64,000 nucleotides of DNA from Taxillus chinensis (lineage: Eukaryota > Streptophyta > Magnoliopsida > Santalales > Loranthaceae), in assembly GCA_023512835.1 (NCBI GenBank), contig CM042091.1, positions 20,415,506-20,479,505 of the forward strand, written 5' to 3'. The position numbers were made by a program, and so were the translations under genes. The number at the start of each line of letters is the position of its first letter. The first letter of the stretch is position 1. The notes beneath the pieces are model-generated. The model was given only the letters and a program-made list of their open reading frames with translations, did not search any database and was not told where the DNA came from. Below, one piece after another: positions 22,533 through 34,309 of the stretch.

Positions 22533-23832
22533 GGTTGGATAAAACCCAGAATTTGGATAATGCTGATAAAGCCTTATGTAATTTGATCTGAGATCTTTTG
22601 TGTTTATTTGATTGTTGCAGAAGATGTGTTATTAATCCGGAGATGCACTCGTGAGAGCAAAGCTAAGGACAGGATACATAATCCTGATCTGGACAAGAGT
22701 GAGTGTCGTCAAACACTTGGTAAATAACCAAGTCATCAATACATACGGAATAAGGAACATTCGTGCGGACTAAGAACTTAAAAGCTACGGATTGCGGAAT
22801 ATGTTCTTAAGTACCTCAAACGGACCTAGTCAAACTAATGCGGAGTAAGGAAGTATTGATGCGGAATAAGGATCCGAGCCTTTATTCGCACGGAGTAAAC
22901 AAACTAGATGCGGAATAAGGAATTCGGACAACTTACTCATACGGAGTAAGGAACTTACATACGGAGTAAGGAACTTACATGCGGAGTAAGGAAGCACTGA
23001 TACGGAATAAGTCATCCGACTCTTTAAGACTCGCCCGGAGTAAGGAACTTACATACGGAGTAAGGAATTTACATACGGAGTAAGGAACTTACATGCGGAG
23101 TAAGGAAGCGCTGGCACGGACTAAGGATTCCAGTACCAAATAGATACGGAGTAAGCAATCACTGACATGGAGTAAGGTTCCGAGCTTCATTAGCTACGGA
23201 GTAAGGAAAATTACACCGGACCAAGAAGATACTGCTTCAACTCAACCGCATTTAAAGTTATCAGCTCGCGGTGTCCCGATGTAAGACAAACTCGTTGAGA
23301 ACCTAAAGAATCTTACACGTGGATCACTCGGATATGTGGACACAACCTTAATTGTATTTGGGAACTCACAAACGCACTTATACTCTTCAAACCCAAGATC
23401 TTGAGCTCCACAAACCGCAGCAGTCAAGGCAGAGAGATTACCGAGGGATAGTTAGTGCTGAACGCATTCCGGAACTATAAGTTCCAAGGTTGTCTCTTAG
23501 CAATGTTTTGTATAAATATTCATACTTGTACATTTGTGTAAGTGAGTGCGCGTGTGCATTTTGTAAGCAAAGATTAACCCTGTGTATGCACAAGCGTTTT
23601 TGGGAGATAGAATTTGGCTAGTGTGTGAGTTCATTTGTAAACAGAGTGTAAGAGAGTCTTGCTTCTATTTTGTTGTATTTATCTTGTGATAATAAAACAA
23701 AATACTTCCACTATCTGGTTATCTTCCGCAGTGATTTTATCACTTAACTAGATAAGTGTTTGTGTCTTAAGAGAAAGAAAAGAGTTTCGATAAGAGCCTA
23801 TTCAGCCCCCTCTAGGCTCCAAGGGACCATCA
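22533..23832 (+). repeat. C1 3' LTR
   Basis: The 1300-bp LTR starts GGTTGGATAAAACCC, so its first base is G where the 5' LTR has T, and ends GGGACCATCA. It lacks one 20-bp U3 repeat unit found in the 5' LTR. The TATA box is at 23511-23518. The TSD copy AAAAC follows at 23833-23837. Confidence 0.95.
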
Positions 23833-25316
23833 AAAACCTTTGTAACAGTGAAAAGCCCCATCCACTTAGATCGCTGCTTCCCAGGGAAAAGCTTAATTCT
23901 GGAATTAAAGAGAAGCACTTTCTACCCTGGTTCAACAGTAGAGGGGCTGATCTTCTTATCATGTCGGAGCTTAGACCTCTCCTTGGACAGCTTAGCACTC
24001 TCATAGGCATTGAAGCGAAATTCCTCCAACTCATTTAGTTGGTGCAATCGTAGTTCAGCAGCAACATTGGGATCCATGTTCAGCTTTTTAACTGCCCAAA
24101 ATGCCTTGTGTTCTAATTCAACAGGCAAGTGGCAGGCCTTTCCATATAGTAGACGATAAGGAGACATTCTAATGGGCGTTTTGAATGCTGTGCGGTAAGC
24201 CCACAACGCCTCATCGAGTTTTAGAGACCAATCTTTTCGGTTGCCTCCCACTGTCTTTTCCAAAATGTGCTTGATCTCACGGTTTGAGACTTCAGCTTGA
24301 CTGTTTGCTTGTGGATGATAGGCTAAGGTACGCCTATGTTGAACTCTATATTTGTTTAAGAGCTTGTCGAAAAGCTTATTGCAGAAGTGACTCCCTTCAT
24401 CACTGATAATTGCTCTAGGTGTTCCAAACCTGCTGAATATGTTGCGGCGAAGGAACTTGGTAACCACTTGAGCATCATTCTTCCTAGTGGGTATAGCTTC
24501 AACCCACTTTGATAGGTAATCAACAGCTAGAAGGATGTACGAAAACCCATCTGATGGTGGGAAAGGTCCCATGAAATCGATTCCCCATATGTCAAAAAGT
24601 TCTACTGGCATAATGCCAGTTTGGGGCATCTCTTGCTTCTTTGCAATTCCTCCTATTCTTTGACACTGATCACATGACTTAACAAAGGTGTATGTGTCCT
24701 TGAACATGGTTGGCCAGTAAAACCCACTTTGTAGGATCTTTGCCACCGTTCTTTGCACTCCTAAATGGCCAACATAGTCAGATGAATGACAATGCTTCAG
24801 TATGCTGTCCACTTCCTCTTCTGGCACACATTTTCTGATGATCTGATCAGCACATTGCCTGTATAGGACAGGCTCATCCCAAATGTATCTTCTTGCATTA
24901 AAGAGGAACCTCTTCTTTTCCTGATAAGTAAACTCGGTAGGTACATAGTCGCATGCATGGTAGTTCACTATATCAGCAAACCATGGCGTCTTTGCTTCAG
25001 CTACAAAGAGCTGCTCATCAGGGAAGGTGTCAGAAATAGTAGCACCTTGAGTACTGCCTTCCCCTAGCTCCAGCCTTGACAAATGGTCTGCCACAGTGTT
25101 GGAAGTCCCCTTCAAGTCTTTAATCTCCAGATCGAACTCTTGGAGTAACAAAACCCATCTGATCAACTTGGGTTTTGCATCCTTCTTGCTGAACAAGTAT
25201 CTCAAGGTAGCGTGGTCGGTGTAAACAATGACCTTAGTGCCCAAAAGATATGACCGAAACTTATCACAAGCAAACACCACAGCAAGTAACTCCTTCTCTG
25301 TAGTAGTGTAATTGAG
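23833..25316 (-). pseudogene. G2 pol: RNase H end and integrase
   Basis: The frame open from 25280 starts within RNase H ([15 protein letters not shown], then [10 protein letters not shown]). The integrase HHCC follows ([17 protein letters not shown]), with catalytic Asp in WGIDFMGPF, Asp in IISDEGSHF and Glu in SQAEVSNRE. The frame ends at TAG at 23922 and continues in the same frame as [16 protein letters not shown] up to C1. A TAG near 25317, in frame with RT, fits CAG-to-TAG. The C-terminal tail is beyond C1 at 10780-10914. Confidence 0.9.
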
Positions 25317-26696
25317 CTAGGCCTCATTGAGTGTGCGACTGGCATAATATATTGCCCTAAAAACCTTGTCCCGTTTTTGCCCAAGCACCGCTCCGACTAC
25401 AAAGTCGCTCGCATCACACATCAGCTCAAAGGGTTGTGACCAGTCTGGAGCTACTATCACCGGTGCTGAACTGAGCTTCTCTTTCAGCACTGTAAAGGCC
25501 TGAAGGCAGTCTTCAAAAAATACGAAAGGAACATCCTTCTCTAAAAGCATGCTTAGGGGCTTGGCAATTTTTGAGAAATCTTTGATGAACCGCCAATAAA
25601 ACCCTGCATGACCCAGAAAGCTCCGGATGCCCTTCACATTGGTGGGAGGAGGTAGACTCTCAATGGTGGAGATCTTTGCTCTGTCTACTTCCAACCCAGC
25701 TGCGGACACTCTATGCCCAAGGACGACTCCTTCCTTGACCATGAAGTAACACTTCTCCCAGTTCAAGACCAGGTCCTTTTCCTTGCATCGGATCAACACG
25801 GTTTCCAGATTTTTGAGGCAGATGGAGAAAGATGAACCAAATACCGAGAAGTCATCCATAAAGACTTCCATAATGTCCTCCACCAACCCTTGAAAGATTG
25901 CCATCATACACCTCTGGAAAGTAGCAGGTGTGTTGCAGAGACCAAATGGCATACGCCTGAAAGCATACGTGCCAAAAGGGCACGTGAATGTAGTCTTCTC
26001 TTGATCCTCCGGGGCAACTGCTATCTGGTTGTATCCGGAATAACCGTCCTGAAAACAATAATACGGGTAGCCAGCTAACCGATCTAGCATTTGATCAATG
26101 AAAGGTAACGGAAAGTGGTCCTTACGAGTGGCTTTATTCAGCTTGCGGTAGTCGATGCACACGCGCCACCCAGTCATTGTGCGGGATGGAATGAGCTCGT
26201 TCTTCTCATTGCGTACCACTGTCATGCCACCCTTCTTGGGAACCACTTGCACTGGGCTAACCCAGGAGCTATCTGAAATGGCATATATGATGCCAGCTTT
26301 CCTCCACTTCAGAATCTCCTTGCCAACGACTTCCTTCATTGCAGGATTGAGCCTGCGTTGGTGCTCTACAGTAGGAGTATAAGACTTCTCCATCAGTATC
26401 TTGTGCATGCAGACTGCTGGACTTATACCTTTTATATCATCCAGAGACCACCCTAGGGCCTGCTTATGCTCCCTTAAGACTTCTAGTAGCTGTCTGGTTT
26501 CTTCTACTGTTAAAGACGCAGCTACTATCACAGGGTAACGCCCCTGTGTATCCAAAAACTCGTACCTCAGATGTTCTGGGAGTTGCTTCAGAACTGGCAA
26601 GGGTTCCGTGATTGCTGGAGGATTCAGTTGAGGAAGGCTGCTACTCAGCTTGGTTTTCCAGCACTTCATAAGTCTCTTCCGGTTCCGCCTCAGCAA
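25317..26696 (-). pseudogene. G2 pol: reverse transcriptase and start of RNase H
   Basis: This is an Athila-type RT of 459 residues: [52 protein letters not shown], the catalytic EVFMDDFSVFG box, then VLGHRVSAAGLEVD and GIRSFLGHAGFYWRF. RNase H begins at ELMCDASDFVVGAVLGQ. It ends at an in-frame TAG (25317) that interrupts RNase H. The protease piece upstream overlaps in another frame. Confidence 0.92.
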
Positions 26697-27255
26697 ATTC
26701 CACCTGCTGCAATTCGTGATCCAAGCTTTCAGTGATCAAGCTCTCTTCGAAGTAGCTGTCCACGAATTTAGCAATCTGATCAATCCAATAGTAGCTGGAA
26801 TGATCATTCGCCTTGCGCATCGAACGCTCCATGTTGAACACCACTGCGTCTTCATCCACACGCAGCGTCAACTCCCCTGAGTTTACATCGATCAAGGCCC
26901 TTCCGGTACTCAGGAATGGCCTTCCAAGAATCAGTTGGACTCCTTTATCTTCCTCCATTTCCAAAACAACAAAGTCCACTGGGAAGATAAAGCGATCCAC
27001 CTTGATTAAAACATCTTCAATGATGCCCGCCGGCTTTCCTATCGAGCGATAAGAAAATTGTAAAGATATGGAAGTGGGCTTTATTCCAATCAAGCCCAGT
27101 CGCCGATAGATGGACATTGGCATCAGATTTATACTCGCCCCTAAATCACATAGGGCTTGCTCCAATTGCGAGGTCCCAATGGTGCAGGTCAGAGTGAAAC
27201 TACCCGGATCTTTAAGCTTGGGTGGTAGCTTGTCTGGCCACCGCACCGATGTCAT
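26641..27255 (-). pseudogene. G2 protease
   Basis: The retropepsin-like domain has the Athila active-site form ALCDLGASINLMP, with DLGAS in place of DTGAS, and the later LILGRPFLSTGRALIDV flap motif. It is in a different frame from both gag and RT, so frameshifts lie on each side (about 26690 and 27215-27255). Confidence 0.88.
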
Positions 27256-29188
27256 TTGTGAGAGCCACTATCTCACAATCAGTGTAGCTTCTCCTCTTGG
27301 ACAGCAGATCCTTTAAAAATTTAACATAACCAGGCATCTGTTCCAAGGCTTCTATGAATGGGATGTTCACCTCCAGCTTCTTGAATACGTCTAAAAATTT
27401 CTGGAACTGAGCATCTAACTTCTTTTTCCTCAGCCATTGAGGATACGACATCGGAGGTTTATATGGAACGGGAGAGCTAGCTTCAGGCTGACGGGCTGTC
27501 GGTTGACTACTTCCAGCCTGTCCTTTTGGGTCCTTATGCTGCTCAGCACCTCCTTCTTTAGCTTCCTCCTGGGCGTGCTGTTCCGACTCCTCCTTGTTTG
27601 GCTCAATTTTCTTCTCTCCAGCTGGTAGTTCTTTCTCACTTCTAAGCATTATAGCTTTGCATTGCTCCCTTGGGTTGACCTCCATATTGCTGGGAAAAGT
27701 ATTTGATGAAGATAGCCTAACTGCATTTGCTAGCTGGCCAATCTGCTGCTCTATATTCTTCATAGCAGCTCTCAAGATCCTGGACAAAAGTGGTAAGGGA
27801 CTCAATCCTCGTCTCCCCCTTACTCATTCTGTCAGTTGCTTGCTTAGCAAATTGATAAAAGAAGTTCCGCATCTCTTCATCCTTTGCCTTCTCTTTGTCT
27901 TCCTCCTTCTGTTGAGGCATCTTCCTGGAACCCAGGAGGAAGTTGTGGCCGAGAATGTTCTCCATCTTGTCTTGCTCCAATGACCAGGGACCTTATTCTG
28001 CCTTTGCCATAAGTAAGGCCGTTGTTGAAATTGTTGAGGTCCTCCCCGATTCTGGAAGTTGTTGGGGTGAGGAGGATTCTGGTGCCGATTTGGATTCTAA
28101 AATTGTCTCTGGAATCCTCCACCTCGATTCCCAACATATTGGGCTTCTTCGTATAGGCTGGGCTGCAGCAGCGTCTTCGATAATCGCCTTGGGTTGTTCG
28201 GTTCGCCCTCCATGCGAACAGCCATCACCGACATTTGCTCACCGGGTAACTCCATCTTCCTTGTCAACTCATCGAACTAAGTTGAGTTTGATGAATTTGA
28301 TACCGCAGCCACCGGCTCAGCTCTAGGACGTCTGTCATTGGACCATTGGCAGTTGGACAACGCCATTCGCTCTATAAGCTCCACTGCTGCAGAAGGCTCC
28401 ATCATCATGAATGCTCCTCCAACGGCTGCATCTATCATGCTCCTTGTATTTGCGTGCAGACCTACATAAAAAGATTCGACTTGTAACCATTCTGGCTTGC
28501 CATGATTAGGACACCTCCTAACCAAGTCTTTGAATCGCTCCCAGGCCTCATATAGCGACTCATCACCAAGCTGGGTGAATTGATTTATTTGGCTCCTTAA
28601 ATGAATAACTCTTGTTGGTGGAAAGTACTTGGAGAGAAACTTCTCCACCATTTGGTCCCATGTGTGTATGCTGCCAGCAGGTAGGGACTGGAACCAACCA
28701 AGAGCTCGGTCCTTCAGTGAAAACGGGAAGAGTCGCAGCTTAAAGGCGTCATCCGAGACTCCATTGATTTTGATGGTGTCGCAAATTTGCAAGAATCGCG
28801 CTAGATGGTTGTGTGGATCGTCTAGTGCTGAGCCTCAGAAAGCATCTTGCCCAACCATCTGCAGTAGTGCAGGCTTCAGCTCGAAGTTATTTGCTTGGAC
28901 CGGCACCCTTCTAATGCCTGAATACTCATCCGATAGTACAGGTCTAGCATAATCCATGAAGGTCCTCGGCTGATAACCTCCTTGACCGTTGTGTCCCTGA
29001 TCTTCTCTTGCTCTGTTTTCAGCCATGATTTCTTCACACAAGGTATGTAAGCCTTCCAACTGCTGTTTAGTTGCAGCTAATACCCTCTGAGCCCTTCGCT
29101 GCTCTCGCAACATCCGTTCGATTTCGGGATTGTATGGTAATAACTCACCCCTGGTGTGACACGTACACAGAGGAATTTTCTCAAACAC
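27212..29188 (-). pseudogene. G2 gag
   Basis: The pieces are 29188-28835, 28792-28277 and, in shifted frames, 28137-27877, 27980-27717 and 27805-27212. The capsid core is clear: FKLRLFPFSLKDRALGWF, TWDQMVEKFLSKYFPP, YEAWERFKDLVRRCPNHG and FYVGLHANTRSMIDAAVGGA. The last piece contains NIPFIEALEQMPGYVKFLK, the gag-protease linker typical of Athila. Several frameshifts in 27800-28280 destroy the zinc-knuckle region. Gag would build the particle; it is inactive here. Confidence 0.85.
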
Positions 29189-29331
29189 CTATGGTGCACC
29201 CCTGGAAAGTAGCAAAAACAAAGAAACACCAGGTAACACCGTACTAGAAAATTACAAGAAAGTAAAAATCCAGATCACAAATAAACTTAAGCACCTAATG
29301 TCACTTAATCCTAACAACGTTTCGCTTGCCT

Positions 29332-29348
29332 CCCCGGCAATGGCGCCA
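29332..29348 (-). promoter_or_regulatory. G2 primer-binding site (tRNA-Asp)
   Basis: The minus strand reads TGGCGCCATTGCCGGGG, complementary to tRNA-Asp with one mismatch to the usual TGGCGCCGTTGCCGGGG. It lies 6 bp from the LTR end. Confidence 0.88.
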
Positions 29349-29354
29349 AAAACT

Positions 29355-29896
29355 TGACCTAGAAAAATTATGTCTGAAGGTTTTGCAGCAAGTGCACTGG
29401 TCAAGTAATAAAATGGAGTATTAAGACTCCGGTTGTCGAACCCACAGGGAGGTAGCTAATGCTGTTAAGCAGCAAGCACTAAGCTAACAAGTTGATTTTA
29501 TGTTTGGACAATTGATTTTTGTTGTACAAGTAGTTTGAACGAAAAATGATTAAATCAGAATGTTGGCAAGCTATTGGTATAGAAATTTTAGTGATTAAGG
29601 ATCTAGGGTCACAATGTTTACCACCCAATCGATTGTACTAGTCTGGTTATGGCTCTTGTTCTTGATTTATGTTCTAGTTCATGTTCATGTTGATTATCTC
29701 CTGCCTATCTTACATTTGGTCCATGCTAAGATAGATTTAAGGCTTTTATCCCATTTGGTCCATGTAAATAAAGTGATTAAGGTAGATAAACAATCTAATA
29801 GTTGCAGACTTGGTCCATCATGCAATATTAAATCTAATTCACTAGTGTTCCACCCTAGACAAGGGCTAAGATTACCTAATTATGCATAAACTAGGC
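29355..29896 (-). repeat. G2 5' LTR, truncated
   Basis: About 540 bp matching the first part of 3213-3760. It stops abruptly at CTAGGC, where the other LTR continues as CTAGGCATTTCC, and joins G1 LTR sequence CGGCCACAG. About 980 bp of LTR, including U3 and its promoter start, is gone. Confidence 0.93.
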
Positions 29897-30048
29897 CGGC
29901 CACAGTTGCCACACAAGCCTGCCATTGGTGCATATGCCTGCCACGTCAACCACATAGTACCATCGGTGCATCACGGTGAGAACCGAAACAAGTCACGAAG
30001 TCCATGCCCCAATACCTCACACCAACACACTAACATGAGTATGACATG
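29897..30048 (-). repeat. G1 5' LTR, piece 2
   Basis: About 150 bp matching the solo LTR S2 from 46451. Relative to S2, 568 bp (45883-46450) is missing between pieces 1 and 2. ACATG at 30044-30048 is the left TSD copy of G3. Confidence 0.88.
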
Positions 30049-31608
30049 TGAAAAGAGCGTTTGTCGCACACGCACTCCAAATAAAATTTAAACTAAGTAT
30101 AGCTAGTGGCTTAACCTAGATCGTTCTCTACCGGAGGACTTATAAAATTCAATTCAACTTATTTAATTACTTGTTAAACAAAAATTAATGAAAAAGAATA
30201 AATGGAAAATTGAGGGATTTTTGATTGAATGAAAACTAATTAAAGCAAAAATTTTAACTAAGAAAAGTAATAACTGAGAAAATCAATTAATTAAAGATGT
30301 AACCGGTTTAACTTCACACCTGAATGCTATTTATCACTATCCCAAAAGATTAATTAGATAAATTATGGCCCCATAATTCAAATGCATCAAGACACCATGA
30401 ATATATTCAAATTATGAATTTATTCCAACCAGAATAATTACGAATCAATTCTCGAAAAACTGCCCGTTCCCTACGAAACAAATCTTCCCACTCAAATAGA
30501 ATAATAACGCACAATGAATTGCTAAATTAACACTCAACCGAGATATTAAATTAACAAATCACAGAGTTGAGAATTAAATCATAGCACATAAAATACCAAA
30601 TTAAATGTTAAAATATGGATTCAAAACAAGCATCCAAAGTGCTACGCTAAACCGATTACAAAATACTTACCCCTCTATGGGTTAGAAAATCACAAATCTG
30701 CTCGGAAAAATTAAACAGCAAAAATTAGAATAGAATTAAGAAAAATAGACTGCAGAAAATTAAATATCCGGTCTTGAACTCGATCTGAATCTTCAATGCT
30801 TGCTGCGTAGTCTCTCTCTAATTACTGCTGTGTAAAGGCTGGGCGTGATGGAGCCGCTATGCAGATGGGAAAATAACTGCGGTGTCGGGTCTCCTCTTGC
30901 AGCGTGATGAAGACGGCGCGCTGCATGGGTCTCTTGCTGTGTCGGGCGATGGGTGTTGCTGAAGTAGCTTGTGCCTGCGTGATGAGAGATGAAGATGGGC
31001 TGGGCGATCGGGTGAAGTTGCTGGAAACGTTGCAGTGCAGGTGCGCGGGAGAGATGGATGGGTTGATGGGACGACTCTGCTGGAGGAGGCACGCGCGATG
31101 GATTCACGCTGGATGATGGGTCTTCTTAAATATAGCATGGGTTTCCTCTTTTTTTTCCATGCACACGTAGCCACCTCTTTTCTTTCCTTCTTTCTTTGAC
31201 TTCTTCATGGGCCCACACACATTAATGCTTTCCAATTACTCTCCAAGGGATTCCCCTTCCTACGTAACATGCAAACAAGTAATAAGAATAATAATAAAGT
31301 AAAACACAAAAAAACCTATTCAACAATATATTACAATAAAAATAAAAACATAATACAATTAACCAAAATATATAGAGAAAAATTATGCTAAGATTATAAT
31401 TAAAATAATCAATTAAGCCCAGAGAATTAATATTAAAATTGGAATAATCAATTAAACATTAAAAACCACCAAAATTAATATTAAATCTATAAAACAGTAA
31501 ATAATTGAAATTGGGGAAAACTATTATAAAAATGCATTAATTCAATAAAATATTTAATTAAAGCCCATAAATTATATGCAAATTTAATGACAAATTACGC
31601 AGTTATCA
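30049..31608 (-). repeat. G3 3' LTR
   Basis: 1560 bp, TGAAAAGAGCG...GCAGTTATCA on the plus strand. It contains a GC-richer block (about 30840-31110), an otherwise AT-rich body, and the minus-strand polypurine tract just outside its end at 31609. Confidence 0.94.
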
Positions 31609-32956
31609 AATTCCCCCACACTTGAACTTTGGTCGTCCTCAAACAAATACTAAAATTAAACACCAAACAAAGATTATCAAATCATGCAAATTCAAATATA
31701 CAAAGAGAACAGCTTGAATATCACGAATTAAGTTCTAGTATAGACGTGAGTGTGTGAGCTCAAAATTCATTGACTTTTTTGTATTCTTTCAATCCATCTC
31801 TCATTCATGGCACTCAATCAAGTCACACAAATATGCAATTATCAATTAGTTGGCTAATATTAAGCATACTCAAAAGTTAACCATAGTCATTCCATACTCC
31901 AAATATCATGCCATCATTCATAAACATACTTGAGTGAAAAAAATGGGTGAAGATTACTGGAGCTAAACAAGATATATGCAATGGATTGGCCAATCACTTT
32001 TTAAAATTTTTTTTCTCTCTTTTACTTTTTTTAAATAGGCAGCCAAACTTACTTAACAATAACCATCTATACCACCCATGTAGCGGAACCATCCGGTAGC
32101 TCCCAGATTATGGCGGATCTTAGGGTACCAGGTTTAAAAGCCCATCAGGATAAATTCCGAGTGATATAACATACTCCGCAAGTCGGCTAACCTTTTTCAA
32201 TAACGCTCTTCTTTTAATTAATAACCTTACAAGGTTGCATTTTATGCTCTCCCTTGATGGATTATTCACTCTTTTTTTTGAATATCTCACTTTACATCCA
32301 CAAGCTTAGCTCATATAAAACCCAAATGCAAGAAAAACTCAAGTATTGGCATGAATATATGTAATGATATAAATAGTATTTTACAACTTATTGAATTAAA
32401 GTCCAAGCATAACTCAAAAATAGCTAGATTCATGATTCTCACATGTTTGCACTTCCCAATTAAGGCATAAAAGTCAAGATGAATTAATCAAATATTAAAG
32501 CATCACCATTTAGTTGTGCAAGATATGTATCCATACTAGACAACTTAACTCTAACTATTCAAGATTCCCAGTCATTATTCAAATATTGCATAATCAAATA
32601 AACTCAACTGGAACTAATCATAATGCTCAAGGATTTACCAAAAATTCAAGTGTCAATCAAGTTCAAAACTAAAAACATGTAGCCTAAAAATAAAAATAAA
32701 TAAATAACGAAATAAACTAAATAAAAACACAATAACAAGCAAAAATAGACTAATGAAAAACACACAAAAAAAATGTTGAACTAAACTAAGCTAGGTGCTC
32801 CCTCCCCCACACTTAAATGTTGCATTGTCCTCAATGTAATCCAAAAATAGAAGCTATGGACATGAAATGCAATTCTAAAAATGAACAATGAACAATAAAT
32901 GAGAAGGAAAGAAACAACCTGATGGGCTCAAAGAATGACAGGGTCGTACAGTTGGA
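31609..32956. other. G3 3' untranslated region, no ORF
   Basis: Between the integrase stop and the 3' LTR I find no gene. The polypurine tract (AATTCCCCCACACTTGAAC on plus) starts at 31609. A block at 32219-32273 is nearly identical to 6711-6767 in G2. Confidence 0.8.
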
Positions 32957-34309
32957 TTAAATCAACGCAGGTAGAGGATAACCCCCATGAAAGTGCTTGA
33001 GCCGATGTCCGTTGACCGTAAAGTTATGCCCTGATTCTTCCTGAATAATCTCCACTGCACCATATGGAAAGACATGAACTACAGTATAGGGGCCAGTCCA
33101 TCTCGTCCTCAGCTTGCTAGGCATAAGCTTCAATCTTGAAGTATAAAGAAGAACACGCTCGCCTTCTTCGAACTCCCTCTTGTGAATTATCTTGTCATGG
33201 GCAGCCTTGGACTTTTCCTTGTAGAGCCTTGCATTATCATAGGAATCCAAACGAAGCTCCTCAAGCTCCTGAAGTTGAAGTTTCCTTTGCTCCCCTGCTT
33301 GGGCCAAGTCCATATTGCAAGCTTTGACCGCCCAGTATGCTCTATGCTCCACCTCCACGGGAAGATGACAAGACTTCCCATAAACTAATCGAAATGAGGA
33401 CATGCCAATGGGAGTCTTGTATGTTGTTCGATAGGCCCAAAGTGCATCATCAAGGCGCTGGCTCCAATCCTTCCTATTAGGTTGAACAGTCTTCTCCAAG
33501 ATTTGCTTCAACTCCCGATTGGACACCTCTGCTTGGCCATTGGTTTGGGGATGGTATGGTGTCGATGTCTTGTGTGTCACCCCATACTTCTGAAGTAGTG
33601 CTTGAAAGTGCCTGTTGCAAAAGTGAGTCCCTTGATCGCTAATGATCGCTTTAGGAATGCCAAAGCTACAAAAGATGTTAGTTTTCACAAAATCCATAAT
33701 AACTTTTGAATCGTCAGTCCTCGTGGCTTTCGCCTCCACCCACTTACTCACATAATCCACAGCAACCAATATATACAAATAACCAAAAGAACTAGGAAAA
33801 GGACCCATGAAATCAATACCCCAAACATCAAAAAGTTCACAAAATATCATAGGCTGTTGAGGCATCTCATGCTTCCTAGATATATTACCAGTATGTTGGC
33901 AACGATCACATGCTTTACAAAACTCATAAGCATCATGAAACAAAGTGGTCCAATACATACCAGAGTCTAATACCTTCCTAGCTGTGCGCTGTGAGCCAAA
34001 GTGTCCTCCACAAGCAAGTGTGTGGCAGAATTTCAAAATAGATGGGATCTCATGGCTAGGGACACATCGTCGAATAATCTGATCACTACCAATCCGTCAA
34101 AGATAGGGATCGTCCCAAAAATAGTGCCTCGCTTCACTCTTCAATTTCGTTACTTGGTGCTTCCTATAATGATCAAGAATTTTAGAAGCCACCAAGTAGT
34201 TCACCAAATCAGCATACCATGGGAGGGTAGAAGAGACTGCATATAGGTGGTCATCTAGAAAGGTGTCTCGCAACCCCAAGGAAGTGATGTCCTCTGAAAG
34301 GTGGGGAAG
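32957..34309 (-). pseudogene. G3 pol: integrase
   Basis: The integrase is in the same frame as RT and is split by two stops, near 34308 and 34096. The main piece (34036-32957, 359 residues) has the zinc finger ([11 protein letters not shown] and CKACDRCQ), catalytic Asp in WGIDFMGPF, Asp in IISDQGTHF, Glu in [10 protein letters not shown], and a C-terminal [20 protein letters not shown] module. The stops read as TGA where Arg (CGA) and Trp (TGG) are expected, so both are simple transitions. A nearly intact integrase otherwise. Confidence 0.92.

Larger units (their letters stand above)
10915..23832 (+). mobile_element. C1: SIRE/Maximus-like Ty1/copia element, TSD AAAAC
   Basis: This 12.9-kb element has both LTRs (1320 and 1300 bp), a tRNA-iMet PBS, gag with zinc knuckles, pol in copia order (protease, integrase, RT, RNase H), a 1.7-kb spacer, a third ORF, and a polypurine tract. 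It is flanked by AAAAC at 10910-10914 and 23833-23837. About 20 substitutions were counted between LTRs, so they are about 98.5 percent identical, plus one 20-bp repeat-unit difference. The long gag, the stop at the gag-pol boundary and the extra post-pol ORF support a SIRE/Maximus-like assignment. Confidence 0.92.
3213..29896 (-). mobile_element. G2: Athila-like Ty3/gypsy element with extra post-pol ORF
   Basis: Reading the minus strand: truncated 5' LTR (29355-29896), tRNA-Asp PBS, gag, protease, RT, RNase H, integrase (split by C1), a spacer, a long third ORF with a Ulp1-like domain, a 3' untranslated stretch, and the full 3' LTR (3213-6057). Net of insertions the element is about 12.4 kb. 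The LTR termini are TGATAAC...TAGGTCA. The 5' LTR has lost its outer part by a deletion that also removed part of the G1 LTR, so no right TSD survives. RT, the DLGAS protease and the tRNA-Asp PBS point to the Athila lineage. Confidence 0.88.

Noticed and set aside
30793..31174. Overlapping ORFs of about 105 residues on both strands, repeated at 39364-39745
   Set aside because: They fall in the GC-richer block of the two G3 LTRs and show no domain; duplication reflects the LTR pair.
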